Source: Sphingomonas sp. LM7 (GTDB lineage Bacteria; Pseudomonadota; Alphaproteobacteria; Sphingomonadales; Sphingomonadaceae). Taken from it: DNA of 64,000 bases. The notes under the pieces were generated by a model. That model had not been told where the DNA came from. It made no database searches and saw only the letters and a program-made list of their open reading frames with translations. Shown one piece after another: positions 5,121 through 14,300 of the stretch; position 1 is the stretch's first letter, and each line of letters opens with the position of its first letter. The position numbers and the translations under genes were made by a program. The DNA lies in NCBI RefSeq assembly GCF_002002925.1, contig NZ_CP019511.1, positions 806,001 through 870,000 of the forward strand, written 5' to 3'.

Positions 5121-8027
5121 ATGGCGATCTACCACTTCTCGGCGAAGATCATCTCACGCGCCAACGGGTCGTCGGCGCTGGCGTCTGCGGCCTATCGCTC
5201 TGCTTCGCGGTTGCACGACCAGCGGCTCGATCGCCATCACGACTTCTCGAACAAGGCGGGTGTCGTGCATTCGGAAGTGCTGCTGCCGGACGGCGCACCG
5301 GACCAGTTCCGCGATCGGGAAACGCTGTGGAATGCCGTCGAGGGGGTCGAGCTACGCAAGGACGCGCAGCTCTCGCGCGAAGTGGAGTTCGCGATCCCGC
5401 GCGAGCTGGACCAGACAGAGGGCATCCGGCTTGCGCGCGAGTTCGTCGAAGGGGAGTTCGTCGCGCGCGGGATGATCGCCGATCTCAATGTGCATTGGGA
5501 CATCGGCGCGAATGGCGAGCCCAAGCCGCATGCGCACGTGATGCTCACCACGCGTGATGTCGACGAGAACGGCTTCGGCAAGAAGAACCGCGACTGGAAT
5601 CGCACCGAGCTTCTGGAGAAATGGCGCGAGCGCTGGGCCGAGCACGTCAATGAACGGCTGGCCGAGCTGGATATCGATGCGCGCGTCGATCATCGTTCGC
5701 TGGAAGCGCAGGGCATCGACCTAGAGCCGCAGCACAAGATCGGCCCCGCTGCCGCTGGCATGGCGGCGAAGGGCCTCCAGCTTGAGCGCGTCGACGAGCA
5801 TCGCGAGATAGCGCGATCCAACGGCGAGAAGATTATCGCCGATCCGCGGATCGCGCTCGACGCGATCACCCGCAACCAGGCGACATTCACCACCCGCGAC
5901 CTGGCGATGTTCGCGCATCGGCATAGTGACGGGAAAGAGCAGTTTGACCATGTGATGGCCGCGGTGCGCGGCTCACCCGACCTGGTCGCACTCGGCAAGG
6001 ACGGGCGTCGTGAGGATCGCTTCACCAGCCGCGACATGATCGACACCGAGCAGCGGCTTGCCCGCAATACGCAGGCATTGATGGAGCGAGACCGACATCG
6101 CGTTCCTCATCGAGCGCGCGAGGATGCACTCGCCCATGCCGAGCAGCGCGGTCTGGTGCTCTCTGCCGAACAACGCGCGGCGTTCGAGCACGTCACCGAC
6201 GCGCAGGATCTCGGCATCGTTGTCGGCTACGCAGGCACCGGCAAGTCGGCGATGCTCGGCGTCGCCCGCGGGGCTTGGGAGCGCGCCGGTTATCAGGTGC
6301 AGGGTCTGGCGCTATCCGGCATTGCTGCCGAAAATCTGGAGAGTGGGTCCGGCATTGCGTCGCGCACGATCGCGAACCTGGAGCATCAATGGGCGCAGGA
6401 CCGCGAGTTGCTGACCCGTGACCATGTGCTGGTGATCGATGAAGCCGGCATGATCGGCTCGCGGCAGATGGAGCGCGTGGTTGCCGAAGCGCAGAAGCGC
6501 GGTGCGAAGGTCGTGCTGGTCGGCGATCCCGAGCAGCTGCAGGCGATCGAAGCCGGCGCAGCGTTCCGCTCGGTGGCCGAGCGACACGGCAGCGTCGAGA
6601 TCACCGACATTCGTCGCCAGCGCGAGGATTGGCAGCGTGATGCGACGCGCCAGCTCGCTACCGGCCGGACCGGTGATGCGCTGTCCGCCTACGAAGAGCG
6701 CGGACATATCCAGGCGGCCGAAACGCGGGAGCAGTCGCGCGCCGACCTGATCGAACGCTGGGATCGCGATCGTGCCGCTGCACCGGCCGCGTTGCGGATA
6801 ATCCTGACCCACACCAATGACGAGGTGCAGGCACTCAACCAAGCCGCGCGCCAGCGCCTGCGTATCGCTGGGCAACTGGGCGAAGATGTCGATGTGCATG
6901 CCGAGCGAGGCTCGCGCACGTTTGCAGCCGGCGACCGCATCATGTTCCTCAAGAACGAGCGCGGCATGGGGGTGAAGAACGGATCGCTCGGCATTGTCCA
7001 GAGCGTCACCAGTGCTCGCATGGCAGTGATGCTCGATGATGGACGTGCGATAGCGTTTGACCTGAAGCACTATGCCCAGCTTGATCATGGCTACGCGGCC
7101 ACGATTCACAAGGCGCAGGGCGTCACGGTCGATCGAGTGCACGTGCTGGCCACGCCGGGGCTCGATCGGCATGCGGCTTATGTCGCGCTTTCGCGCCACC
7201 GCGATCAGGTCGAACTCCATTATGGCCGCGATGACTTTGCCGACCAATCGAAGCTGGTGCGCACGCTGTCACGTGAGCGCAGCAAGGATTTGGCGTCCGA
7301 CTACACGCAGGACTTCGCGGAGAGGCGTCAGATCCGGCTGCCGCAGCCGCTTGTGGAGAGACGGCGGCCGACGCCCACTTGCGATCCGTTCGCCGGGCTT
7401 GATCTCCGGCCGGTCACTCCGCCGCCTGCGCGGAGCATGTTCGATGGGCTGGCACTCAGCCGGCAGTCGCCGGCGTGCAGCGTCGAGCCGACCGGTTTGA
7501 ACAATGCCGTGCAGCGGTTCGCGCGTGCGACCGCCGATATCATGCGGATGCGTAAGGATGGCTATAGCGAGTTGCCGCACCAGCGGATTGCCTATGACAA
7601 GGCGCGAGAGGCGCTCGACGCCGTGCGGCCGGACGCGACGCGCGATGTTCGCGCAGCGTTCGTGCGGGACATGGGCCTGATCGAAGAGGCAGGGCAGGGC
7701 CGCACCAGCGGCGCTATCCGCGCGATGACCTTGGAAGCTGAGCTGCGCGCCAGCCCGCAGCGCCGTGCGGATCGGTTCGTGGAAGACTGGCAGAGGCTTG
7801 CCAAGGCCCATCGCTCGCTTCGTCATGGCGGTGACCTGACTGGCGCTCGCGCGATCGGGCAACAGATGACCGCGCTTGGCAAGAGCATGGAGCGTGACGC
7901 GCAGGCCGAGTCGCTGATCCGGAAGCGGCTTCCCGAGCTTGGAATCCAGGCACGCGAAGGGGTTTCGATATCCCACAGCATCCAGGACTGGCTCGGCCTC
8001 TCGCGTGGTCGCGGGCTGGGGAGATAG
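5121..8027 (+). CDS. traA: Ti-type conjugative relaxase-helicase TraA
   Basis: The 968-residue protein is a MobA/MobL-type relaxase fused to a superfamily 1 helicase. The relaxase (about 1-230) starts AIYHFSAKIISR, has Tyr in AAYRSA as a candidate nucleophile, and the metal-binding His pair H137-A-H139 in PHAHVML. The helicase follows, with Walker A GYAGTGKS (369-376), Walker B 'LVIDEAGM', and the late motif 'GYAATIHKAQGVTVDRVHVL'. The C-terminal ~230 residues are helical and Arg-rich, as in other TraA proteins. It would nick and unwind the element for transfer. The ATG at 5121 gives the normal N-terminus. No mating-pair (Trb) genes are in view; they may be left of the window or absent. Confidence 0.9.
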   Translation: MAIYHFSAKIISRANGSSALASAAYRSASRLHDQRLDRHHDFSNKAGVVHSEVLLPDGAPDQFRDRETLWNAVEGVELRKDAQLSREVEFAIPRELDQTEGIRLAREFVEGEFVARGMIADLNVHWDIGANGEPKPHAHVMLTTRDVDENGFGKKNRDWNRTELLEKWRERWAEHVNERLAELDIDARVDHRSLEAQGIDLEPQHKIGPAAAGMAAKGLQLERVDEHREIARSNGEKIIADPRIALDAITRNQATFTTRDLAMFAHRHSDGKEQFDHVMAAVRGSPDLVALGKDGRREDRFTSRDMIDTEQRLARNTQALMERDRHRVPHRAREDALAHAEQRGLVLSAEQRAAFEHVTDAQDLGIVVGYAGTGKSAMLGVARGAWERAGYQVQGLALSGIAAENLESGSGIASRTIANLEHQWAQDRELLTRDHVLVIDEAGMIGSRQMERVVAEAQKRGAKVVLVGDPEQLQAIEAGAAFRSVAERHGSVEITDIRRQREDWQRDATRQLATGRTGDALSAYEERGHIQAAETREQSRADLIERWDRDRAAAPAALRIILTHTNDEVQALNQAARQRLRIAGQLGEDVDVHAERGSRTFAAGDRIMFLKNERGMGVKNGSLGIVQSVTSARMAVMLDDGRAIAFDLKHYAQLDHGYAATIHKAQGVTVDRVHVLATPGLDRHAAYVALSRHRDQVELHYGRDDFADQSKLVRTLSRERSKDLASDYTQDFAERRQIRLPQPLVERRRPTPTCDPFAGLDLRPVTPPPARSMFDGLALSRQSPACSVEPTGLNNAVQRFARATADIMRMRKDGYSELPHQRIAYDKAREALDAVRPDATRDVRAAFVRDMGLIEEAGQGRTSGAIRAMTLEAELRASPQRRADRFVEDWQRLAKAHRSLRHGGDLTGARAIGQQMTALGKSMERDAQAESLIRKRLPELGIQAREGVSISHSIQDWLGLSRGRGLGR

Positions 8028-8037
8028 AACCTGCAAC

Positions 8038-8655
8038 ATGACACAGGACAGCGCCCTCCACGCCGACACGAACCTCGCCGCTCACGCGTTCGGTGAACTA
8101 CGTGGCGAGATCAGCCTGCTTCGCCGGGCCGTGGAACGCCTCACCGACGAGCGGACATCGCAGCCCGATTATGCGCCAAGCCTGGAGGCGATCAGCAAGC
8201 GGCTGGAAGATGTTTGCGTCTGGGCAGAGCGCGTATCCGAGAGGCCGGCGTTGAAGCTGACGCCCTCAAGCCTGGCGAGCCAGATCACCGCGGCGGCCGA
8301 GAACAGTCGCGCGGACGATCAGCGTCTGATGAAGAGTGCAGCCGCCGGCATGGAGGCAGCCACCGGTCGTATCGATGCGATGATCGCGCGGTCTCGCTCC
8401 GTGGCCGAGCAAAATCGCGAGTTGCTCAGGAACCGCGTCGGGTTTGCGGTTGCTGGCATGGTGACGTTCGCCATTCTGCCGGGGGCTGTTGCGCGATCAT
8501 TGCCGGTTAGTTGGGCCGTGCCCGAGCGGATTGCAGCCCGCGTGCTGGGGACTGACATGTGGAGCGCCGGACAGAGCATGATGGCGAAGGCCGACCCGGA
8601 TAGATGGAGCGAGATTGTCGCCCGGGAGCAGGCGAAGGCGCCAACTCGAAAGTAG
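8038..8655 (+). CDS. DUF6118 family membrane-anchored protein
   Basis: The 205-residue protein follows traA after 10 bp and is probably co-transcribed. Residues 1-65 are charged and helical (GELRGEISLLRRAVERL). The middle (about 95-130) is a coiled-coil-like stretch, and one hydrophobic segment (VGFAVAGMVTFAILPGAVA) at about 137-155 should span the inner membrane. The C-terminus is short and contains Trp. I recognise it as the DUF6118 family, seen next to TraA in sphingomonad elements; its function is unknown. A role at the membrane during transfer is plausible from position only. Confidence 0.7.
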   Translation: MTQDSALHADTNLAAHAFGELRGEISLLRRAVERLTDERTSQPDYAPSLEAISKRLEDVCVWAERVSERPALKLTPSSLASQITAAAENSRADDQRLMKSAAAGMEAATGRIDAMIARSRSVAEQNRELLRNRVGFAVAGMVTFAILPGAVARSLPVSWAVPERIAARVLGTDMWSAGQSMMAKADPDRWSEIVAREQAKAPTRK

Positions 8656-9051
8656 AGACAGCTAAGCCAGTGGTCCTTCATCGGCCGTGATGCAATCTAC
8701 GCATGCTGGTTCATCTACCGCTTATGCGTCGATCCGCTCGTGGCGCATGCCGACGAAATTCGGCGGCGGATCGACCTCGTCGCTTAATCTACCGGGGCTC
8801 ACCGAAAGCACCGATCGACGGTGACCTCGTCACCGGACTTCACGTGTGCCCGTAGTGACCTCGATACATCGTTTGCGAGTGAGAAGTTTGGGTAGATTTG
8901 GCGGTAAAGAGGAGGTCTACAATATAGTTGTCCTATTTCGGACTAAATGACCGCCGCCAATTCCTCCGCGGTGCAGGCCGAGGAATATTGCCACGCTCGC
9001 CAATTGTGCGAAACCCTTCGGCTTCGAAGTTACCGAGGGGAGTGAAAGGGG
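8656..9051. other. Gap between transfer module and cargo cassette
   Basis: About 400 bp without a secure gene. The frame of the DUF6118 gene continues past its stop for 40 codons with protein-like sequence (WSFIGRDAIYACWFIYRL) to a TAA near 8785 but has no good start, so it may be a remnant. The motif ATCTAC(C) occurs at 8694-8700, 8713-8719 and 8786-8793, and inverted at 8891-8898. A 32-codon ORF (8947-9045) ends 6 bp before the next gene and may be a leader peptide. The promoter for the cassette should lie here; the AT-rich stretch around 8920-8945 is the best candidate. Confidence 0.4.
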
Positions 9052-10404
9052 ATGGCGCGAGCTGGCAGCGGGGGAACCCGCCGATCGGGTAAGGCCGGTA
9101 TTCAGGTCAGTGGCGAAGAAGGCGGTGCATGGGCCGAACTCAATGCGCGCCTCGCCGGAACGGATCCGCAGGACGGGCAGGCTCTGCGGGATGCAGTCGC
9201 CGCGCTCTATGAAACGGCAGCCGGCACCTTCGAGCCGCTGCTCCAGGACTTCGAGGCGTTCAGCGAAGCCGAGCTCGCGCAAGGCGGCGACGCCCGGGCG
9301 GCGCGGGTCGCTCGCGGCGACATCGCGGTCGCCGGCGGCGCGGATTCACTCGCCGCTCTGCTCGACGCGTCGCACCTGCTGCGGGCGCTCGAAGCCAATC
9401 TGGCCGAGTTCGGCCGCTATGTCGAAAGCGACCTGGGGGAGGATCTCGAGGCGGCGTGGCGGACCAGCGACGGGCGCCATTATGTCGTCCCCCGCGTGAC
9501 GCCACTCGCTGCCGCCGACGGCAAGCCGTTCCTACGCCGCGCGCTCCGCCATCACCGGGTAATTCCGACAACGATCGACGGGTTCGGGGTCAGGCTGCAC
9601 CGCTCGCCGCTCGCGGCCGGTACGTCGGCAGCGGCACAGGAGCGCGCGGAATCCGGCCGCCGCTACGGCGCCGCGCTGTTCCCGGGGCTGAAGGTCACGC
9701 TCGGCTTTCCGGGCGACGGCCTCTTCACCGTCGACGGGCTGGACGGGTTCGACGCCGCCTCGGTGATCGAGGCGCATCTTGACGAAGCGGGCAGGGAAAG
9801 CTGCTCGGCGATCGTCTGGGGCGAGCTGACTATGCCTGAGACGAGCACGGCCTGGCTTCGAGGACGTTTCGCCGAACGCGCGCTCGATGGCGGAATCGCG
9901 CTCCGCTATCTGGTCGCGGGCAGCTGGCATCGGCCGGTCGCGGGCAGGATGCGCAACGTTGCGCCCGTCCTGGACGGGCTGGGCGAGCCGCTGTTTGAGG
10001 TCTTCAAATGGGCCAAGTTCAAGATCGATGGGAAGCGCGAGGCGATCGAGCCCGGGGACGAGATCCACATCCTAATCGATGAGGACGAACTCGTCGTGTT
10101 CGCGATCTGCCGCGATTTCCTCCAGGAGACCAGGGAAGTGCCCTATCGCAACCTCAACGTCGATGTCGCCATCGTCCCCTCGATGACCTCCGGCGTGCCG
10201 GACCCCGACACGATGCAGGGCCATGCAGCGACCGCCCAAACGATGCGTGTCCGCTTCGGCACGCGCACACTCGTCGTCGCCCAGCCCGCCTTTGCGGCCG
10301 CCGGCCCTGTCGGCGAGGTGCTCGCGTTTCCGGCAAAGCCGCTCAAGCAAAACAGCGACACCGTCGAGACCGCTTTTCGTCTTTGCATATTGGAAACCCG
10401 CTGA
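9052..10404 (+). CDS. Nitrilase-superfamily (carbon-nitrogen hydrolase fold) protein, cassette gene 1
   Basis: The 450-residue protein has a ~200-residue N-terminal extension I do not recognise, then a carbon-nitrogen hydrolase fold from about residue 205. The three signature blocks are in order: AIVWGE (E258), then 'YLVAGSWH' and 'VLDGLGEPLFEVFKWAKF' with K319 or K322 as catalytic Lys, then 'LVVFAICRDF' with C353, followed by 'DVAIVPSMTSG'. Spacing (61-64 and 31-34 residues) matches nitrilases and amidases. These enzymes cleave nitrile or amide C-N bonds through a Cys thioimidate or acyl intermediate. The overall sequence is far from metabolic family members. It is the first gene of a cargo cassette with a wHTH protein, a giant repeat protein and a HEPN protein. 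Substrate unknown. Confidence 0.7.
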   Translation: MARAGSGGTRRSGKAGIQVSGEEGGAWAELNARLAGTDPQDGQALRDAVAALYETAAGTFEPLLQDFEAFSEAELAQGGDARAARVARGDIAVAGGADSLAALLDASHLLRALEANLAEFGRYVESDLGEDLEAAWRTSDGRHYVVPRVTPLAAADGKPFLRRALRHHRVIPTTIDGFGVRLHRSPLAAGTSAAAQERAESGRRYGAALFPGLKVTLGFPGDGLFTVDGLDGFDAASVIEAHLDEAGRESCSAIVWGELTMPETSTAWLRGRFAERALDGGIALRYLVAGSWHRPVAGRMRNVAPVLDGLGEPLFEVFKWAKFKIDGKREAIEPGDEIHILIDEDELVVFAICRDFLQETREVPYRNLNVDVAIVPSMTSGVPDPDTMQGHAATAQTMRVRFGTRTLVVAQPAFAAAGPVGEVLAFPAKPLKQNSDTVETAFRLCILETR

Positions 10405-10416
10405 GCGTACGCATAT

Positions 10417-10442
10417 TGTAGCGTGTAGTGTAATGTAGTGTA
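10417..10442 (+). promoter_or_regulatory. Direct-repeat operator candidate before the wHTH gene
   Basis: The 66-bp gap between cassette genes 1 and 2 contains TGTAGTGTA twice with exact 10-bp periodicity (10424-10432 and 10434-10442) and a degenerate copy TGTAGCGTG at 10417-10425. The central 9-mer GTGTAATGT (10428-10436) recurs, inverted, at 19102-19110 over the start of the convergent HEPN gene. Helical phasing and the adjacent wHTH gene suggest an autoregulatory operator. Confidence 0.4.
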
Positions 10443-10470
10443 TGGTCGCTGCGGGCGGCCGGGAGAATCA

Positions 10471-11325
10471 ATGATGGTGGCATTGACGCAGGCGCGGGGA
10501 CTCGATTTCGCCGCGGCCTCGCCCGAGGCGGCGCGGACGGCGATCCGCGAGGCGCTCGCCGATGAGCCCAAGGCAGCGCGTCGTGTCTATGCGGCGTTGG
10601 CGTACAAGGTGTGGTCACTGCTGGTGGAGCGTCGTTTCGACGCCGAGATCCGCGACTGGCACGCGCTGCTGCACCAGGTGAAAACGCATATCCGCAGCGA
10701 GGATATGGCGGCGGCCGAGCGGGTTACAGCGCTTGCCGACCTGCTGCGCGAGTCGATCAGCCTTTCCGAGACCAGCCCGGCGCGCGAGGTTGCCCGCCGT
10801 CCCAATGCCAGGCGGATTTTGGAAATGCTCGCCAAGGAGGACGGACTCGTGCCGCGCCGCAAGCTGCTCGATGCGCTCGGCCTGCGCTCGGCCAATCTCT
10901 CGAATGTCCTGACGCTGTTGCTCGCACACAATCTCGTCGAGCGGCGCGACAAGGGCAAGGAAGCCGAATTCCGCCTGACGCGCTTCGGGCGGCAGATGCT
11001 TGAGAGCGAGGAAAAGCCCACCGCCAAATCCGCCACCCAGGCGCTAGTCCAGGACGTCGATCTGCTGGCCAGGCTGCTCGGCACGGACATGCATACCCCC
11101 TCGCGGGAAAATGTCTGGTTCGAACACGGCGTCTATCTGGCGTCGCTGGCCTTGCCCAAGGGCTTGCACGGCCCGGTCTCCATTGGGGACCTCATGCAGG
11201 GCGCCTCGGTAACGCATGTGGCGGTGCCGCATTGGTTCGGGGGCGGAAGCCATGTGCCCGCGCCGACTCCGCTCGGCTATCGCCACGGCCGTCTTCCCGT
11301 CACTACGCTGTTGCCGGCCCGCTGA
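10471..11325 (+). CDS. Winged-helix DNA-binding protein, cassette gene 2
   Basis: The 284-residue protein has a helical N-terminal half (about 10-100) and a winged helix at about 110-180: 'NARRILEMLAKEDGLVPRRKLLDALGLRSANLSNVLTLLLAHNLVERRDKG' read as recognition helix plus wing, ending EAEFRLTRFGRQML, as in MarR/ArsR-like regulators. The last 100 residues are unassigned and end in a Gly/Pro-rich tail. GGGAG lies 5 bp before the ATG at 10471; a second ATG follows at 10474. Tandem TGTAGTGTA repeats directly upstream are a likely binding site. It probably controls the cassette, although a sensor role cannot be excluded. The stop is 17 bp from the next start. Confidence 0.6.
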   Translation: MMVALTQARGLDFAAASPEAARTAIREALADEPKAARRVYAALAYKVWSLLVERRFDAEIRDWHALLHQVKTHIRSEDMAAAERVTALADLLRESISLSETSPAREVARRPNARRILEMLAKEDGLVPRRKLLDALGLRSANLSNVLTLLLAHNLVERRDKGKEAEFRLTRFGRQMLESEEKPTAKSATQALVQDVDLLARLLGTDMHTPSRENVWFEHGVYLASLALPKGLHGPVSIGDLMQGASVTHVAVPHWFGGGSHVPAPTPLGYRHGRLPVTTLLPAR

Positions 11326-11342
11326 CGCAGCGATTGCACGCG

Positions 11343-14300
11343 ATGGACCCGGCCCTTTCCGCGCTCGGCCTCAAGGTCGCGGCGCCCGCGGTGCTCGCGG
11401 GCTACCGCGCGCTGCGCCATGAGCTTGCGCGCCGGCCTGGCGATCAGGGGCTCATCGGCCTCGACGACGTGCTCGATGAAGCAATCGCCGTGCTCGCTCG
11501 TGAGGCCGACGGCCTATGGAAGGCGGTGCAGGTCGCCGCAAAGGGCGCGCTGACCCGGCCCGCGCTCTTCGACGAGGCGGTGCCGCGCGCATGGATCGCG
11601 ACAGAAGATGCCCAGCTCAGCCTCAAGCTCGCTGCGCGCGCTGCCATTCGCGGTGAAGACGATGGCCCGCATGCCGCGCGCGCGGTCGCCCATTACCAGC
11701 TCTTCCTGGACGAGGATGACGAAACCGCGGCCGATGCCGCGACTGCCTATGCCGCGGCGCTCGAGTTCCTGCTGGCGAGCCTGCGCCGCGCGCTGACACC
11801 CGGCGACCGGGCGATCCTCCAAGCGGTTCACGGACTGCGCGAGGAGATCGAGCGCATCCGTCCCGAGGACACGAGCGACATCATCGACGCGTATGTCGAG
11901 GCGGCGATCCGGCGCCTCCGTGCGCAGCGCTTCTTCCGCTCCGCGGACAGCAGGGGCGACGCTGCGGCGTTGGTATCGGCGCTGATCGACGGCCGGCTGC
12001 AAGGCGCCGGCCCGAAGACCCGCGCTTCGGCGCTCGCTTGGTGTGCCCGTATCCTCTCCTTTGGCGAAAGCGAGGTAGCCCGTGCGGCGCTGGCCCGCGC
12101 GTCCGTGCTTGGCGATGCTGCAATGCCCGAGCTCAGGATCGCCCAGGCATTCATCGCCGCGATCGACGATTACCAGGCCGGATTGGCGCTCCTCGATGTC
12201 GATCAGGGACCGGCGGTCGCGACTGCGGCGTTCCAGATCCTGCGGCGCGGGCTCGGCACCGAGGGCGCGCTTGCCCGGGCACCTGAAGCGGGGCTCGACT
12301 TTGCGAACCTCGATAGCGACGGGCGCTATTCGCACATCACCGCGCTGGTCGAGACCGGCGATTGGGCAGGGGCGGTGGACGCGACGCGCATGCTGGCCGC
12401 CGACGATTTCGAGACGACCCCGGCGTTGCTGTGGGTGGCGGGCACAGCGCTGGTCGCGGCGCAGTTGCCCGACGATCTCAAGCGCAGCATCCTCCAGGAT
12501 ATTCCGGCGCATCCCGCCGCGTTTCCGCTGCGTGACGACCAGGTCGCGCGCGAACAGCGCCAGCTCGCCCGAAACTTCATGGATCGTGCCGCCCAAGTCT
12601 GTGCCGGGCTCGATCTCGCCCGCGAGGCCGCTGCAGCGGAACGCTACAGCCTGTGGCTGGGCCTGCGCGACCCCGGAACCCGCGAGGAAGCGCGCGCCGA
12701 GCTGCGCCGCCGGATCGACCGGCCCGGAAGCGAGCTTCTCTATTTGCCGCTGGCGCTCGGCTTCGAGACTGGGGTTGATCGCGTCCGTGCCGAGGCGGCG
12801 ATCCGCCGCCGGGTCGCGCGCGGCGCAACCGACGATCCCGAGCTCGCCGGCGCGGCGGTGGCGCTGCTCCTCGACTATGCTCATAGCGATCCCGGCGAAG
12901 CCGCCGCGTTCATTGACCGGCAGCGCACGCTACTCGTCGATTATCTCGATCCCGCGAGCTTCGTCCGGCTTGAGATTGGGGTCCTGACCAGCGCGGGTCG
13001 CCATGACGCAGCGCGCGCGCTGCTCGCCGGCCCCGGCACCGTCCTGTCCGAGGCTTTCCGGACCCTGCTCGCGAGCGCGGTAGAAGAAAGCGACGCCGAG
13101 CCTTCGCTCGAAGTGCTCGAAGCCGCCTATGGCGCCGATCCGCAGACCGCGACGCTAGCCCATCTGGTCGAGCGCTATCGCGAACTCGACTATTCGCCCC
13201 GCTTCCTCGAGTTGGCGCGGCGTCTGCTCGCCGAGCTGCCTACCCATCAGTCCGCGCTTGAATGCTTGGTTTTTCTCGGCGAGCAGGGGCGCTACGCCGA
13301 AGCGCTCGAGCTGGTCGAGTTGCTGGGCGACCTCATTACCCAGAACCCACTGCTCGCCCTTCAGGCGGGCTGGATCTATTTCTGGCTGGGTCGCTTCGGC
13401 GATGCCGAAGCGATGCTGCGGGTTGCCGAGGCCCCCCCCGGCACCGGCCAGGCGCGAATCTTGCGTTACCAGCTACTAGTCGCCAGCGGTCGCTGGGAGG
13501 CGATCGACGCGTTCCTTGAGGAGCAATGGCAGGCGCGCGCGCAGCGCTCGCCGCTCGAGCTGGCCCAATGCGCGACGCTCGCCGCGCAGACCCGCGCCAA
13601 GCGCGTCACCGACCTGGTGCGTGAGGCGGCGGCGCGCGCGCCCGACGATCCCCAGGTTCTCGTCGCCGCCTATAGTGCAGCGACCGCCGCCGGGCTCGAA
13701 GAGGCTATTCCCGAGGCGGGATCCTGGATCATGCGCGCGGCCGAGCTTTCGGATCCGGACGGGCCGATCCAGAAGCGGTCGCTCGCCGAACTGCTCGACG
13801 ATCAACCCGAATGGGAAGCGCGTGTAGCTGACGCGCGGCGCGGCCGGGCCGATGCGGAGATGCCGCTCGCCGGCGTCGCGATGCTGCTGCGCCAGCCCTG
13901 GCTTGAGCTGCAGCTCGCGCCCCTGCTCGAGAATCCGGAACAGCCTTTTCCTAAGCGCCGCCGCGCCGCCCCGCTGTTCAGCGGACGCCAGCGTATCGAT
14001 GCCGCCGAGACGTTCGAGGCGCGCGAGATCGCGCTCGACCGCCACGCGATCGTCACCTTGGCGGCGGCCGGCACGCTCGATGCCGTCGTCGCGGCGTTCG
14101 ACCGTCTCCACGTACCGCACGACCTGTTCAGCGACCTGTTCGAGCAGTGCCACCGCGTCGCCTTCCATCAGCCAAGCAAGATTGCCTTCGCGCACCGCCT
14201 GCTCGAACTACTGGCGCGCGGTCGGGTGAAGCCGTTCGAGCCCGGCACTGTCGCGGATGTCGGTCTCATCACCGAGATCGGCGAGAGCCGTGCGGCGTTG

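Noticed and set aside
6312-7247. 311-codon open frame opposite the traA helicase
   Set aside because: Antisense shadow of the helicase domain with no independent start signal or domain.
10415-10445. Tandem TGTAGTGTA repeats as a CRISPR remnant
   Set aside because: The units are 9-10 bp with no unique spacers and lie in a 66-bp gap; an operator is far more likely.
11232-11342. Start of the giant gene at 11232
   Set aside because: It would overlap the wHTH gene by 94 bp and add an Arg/Ser/Pro-rich leader. The ATG at 11343 lies just after the upstream stop.
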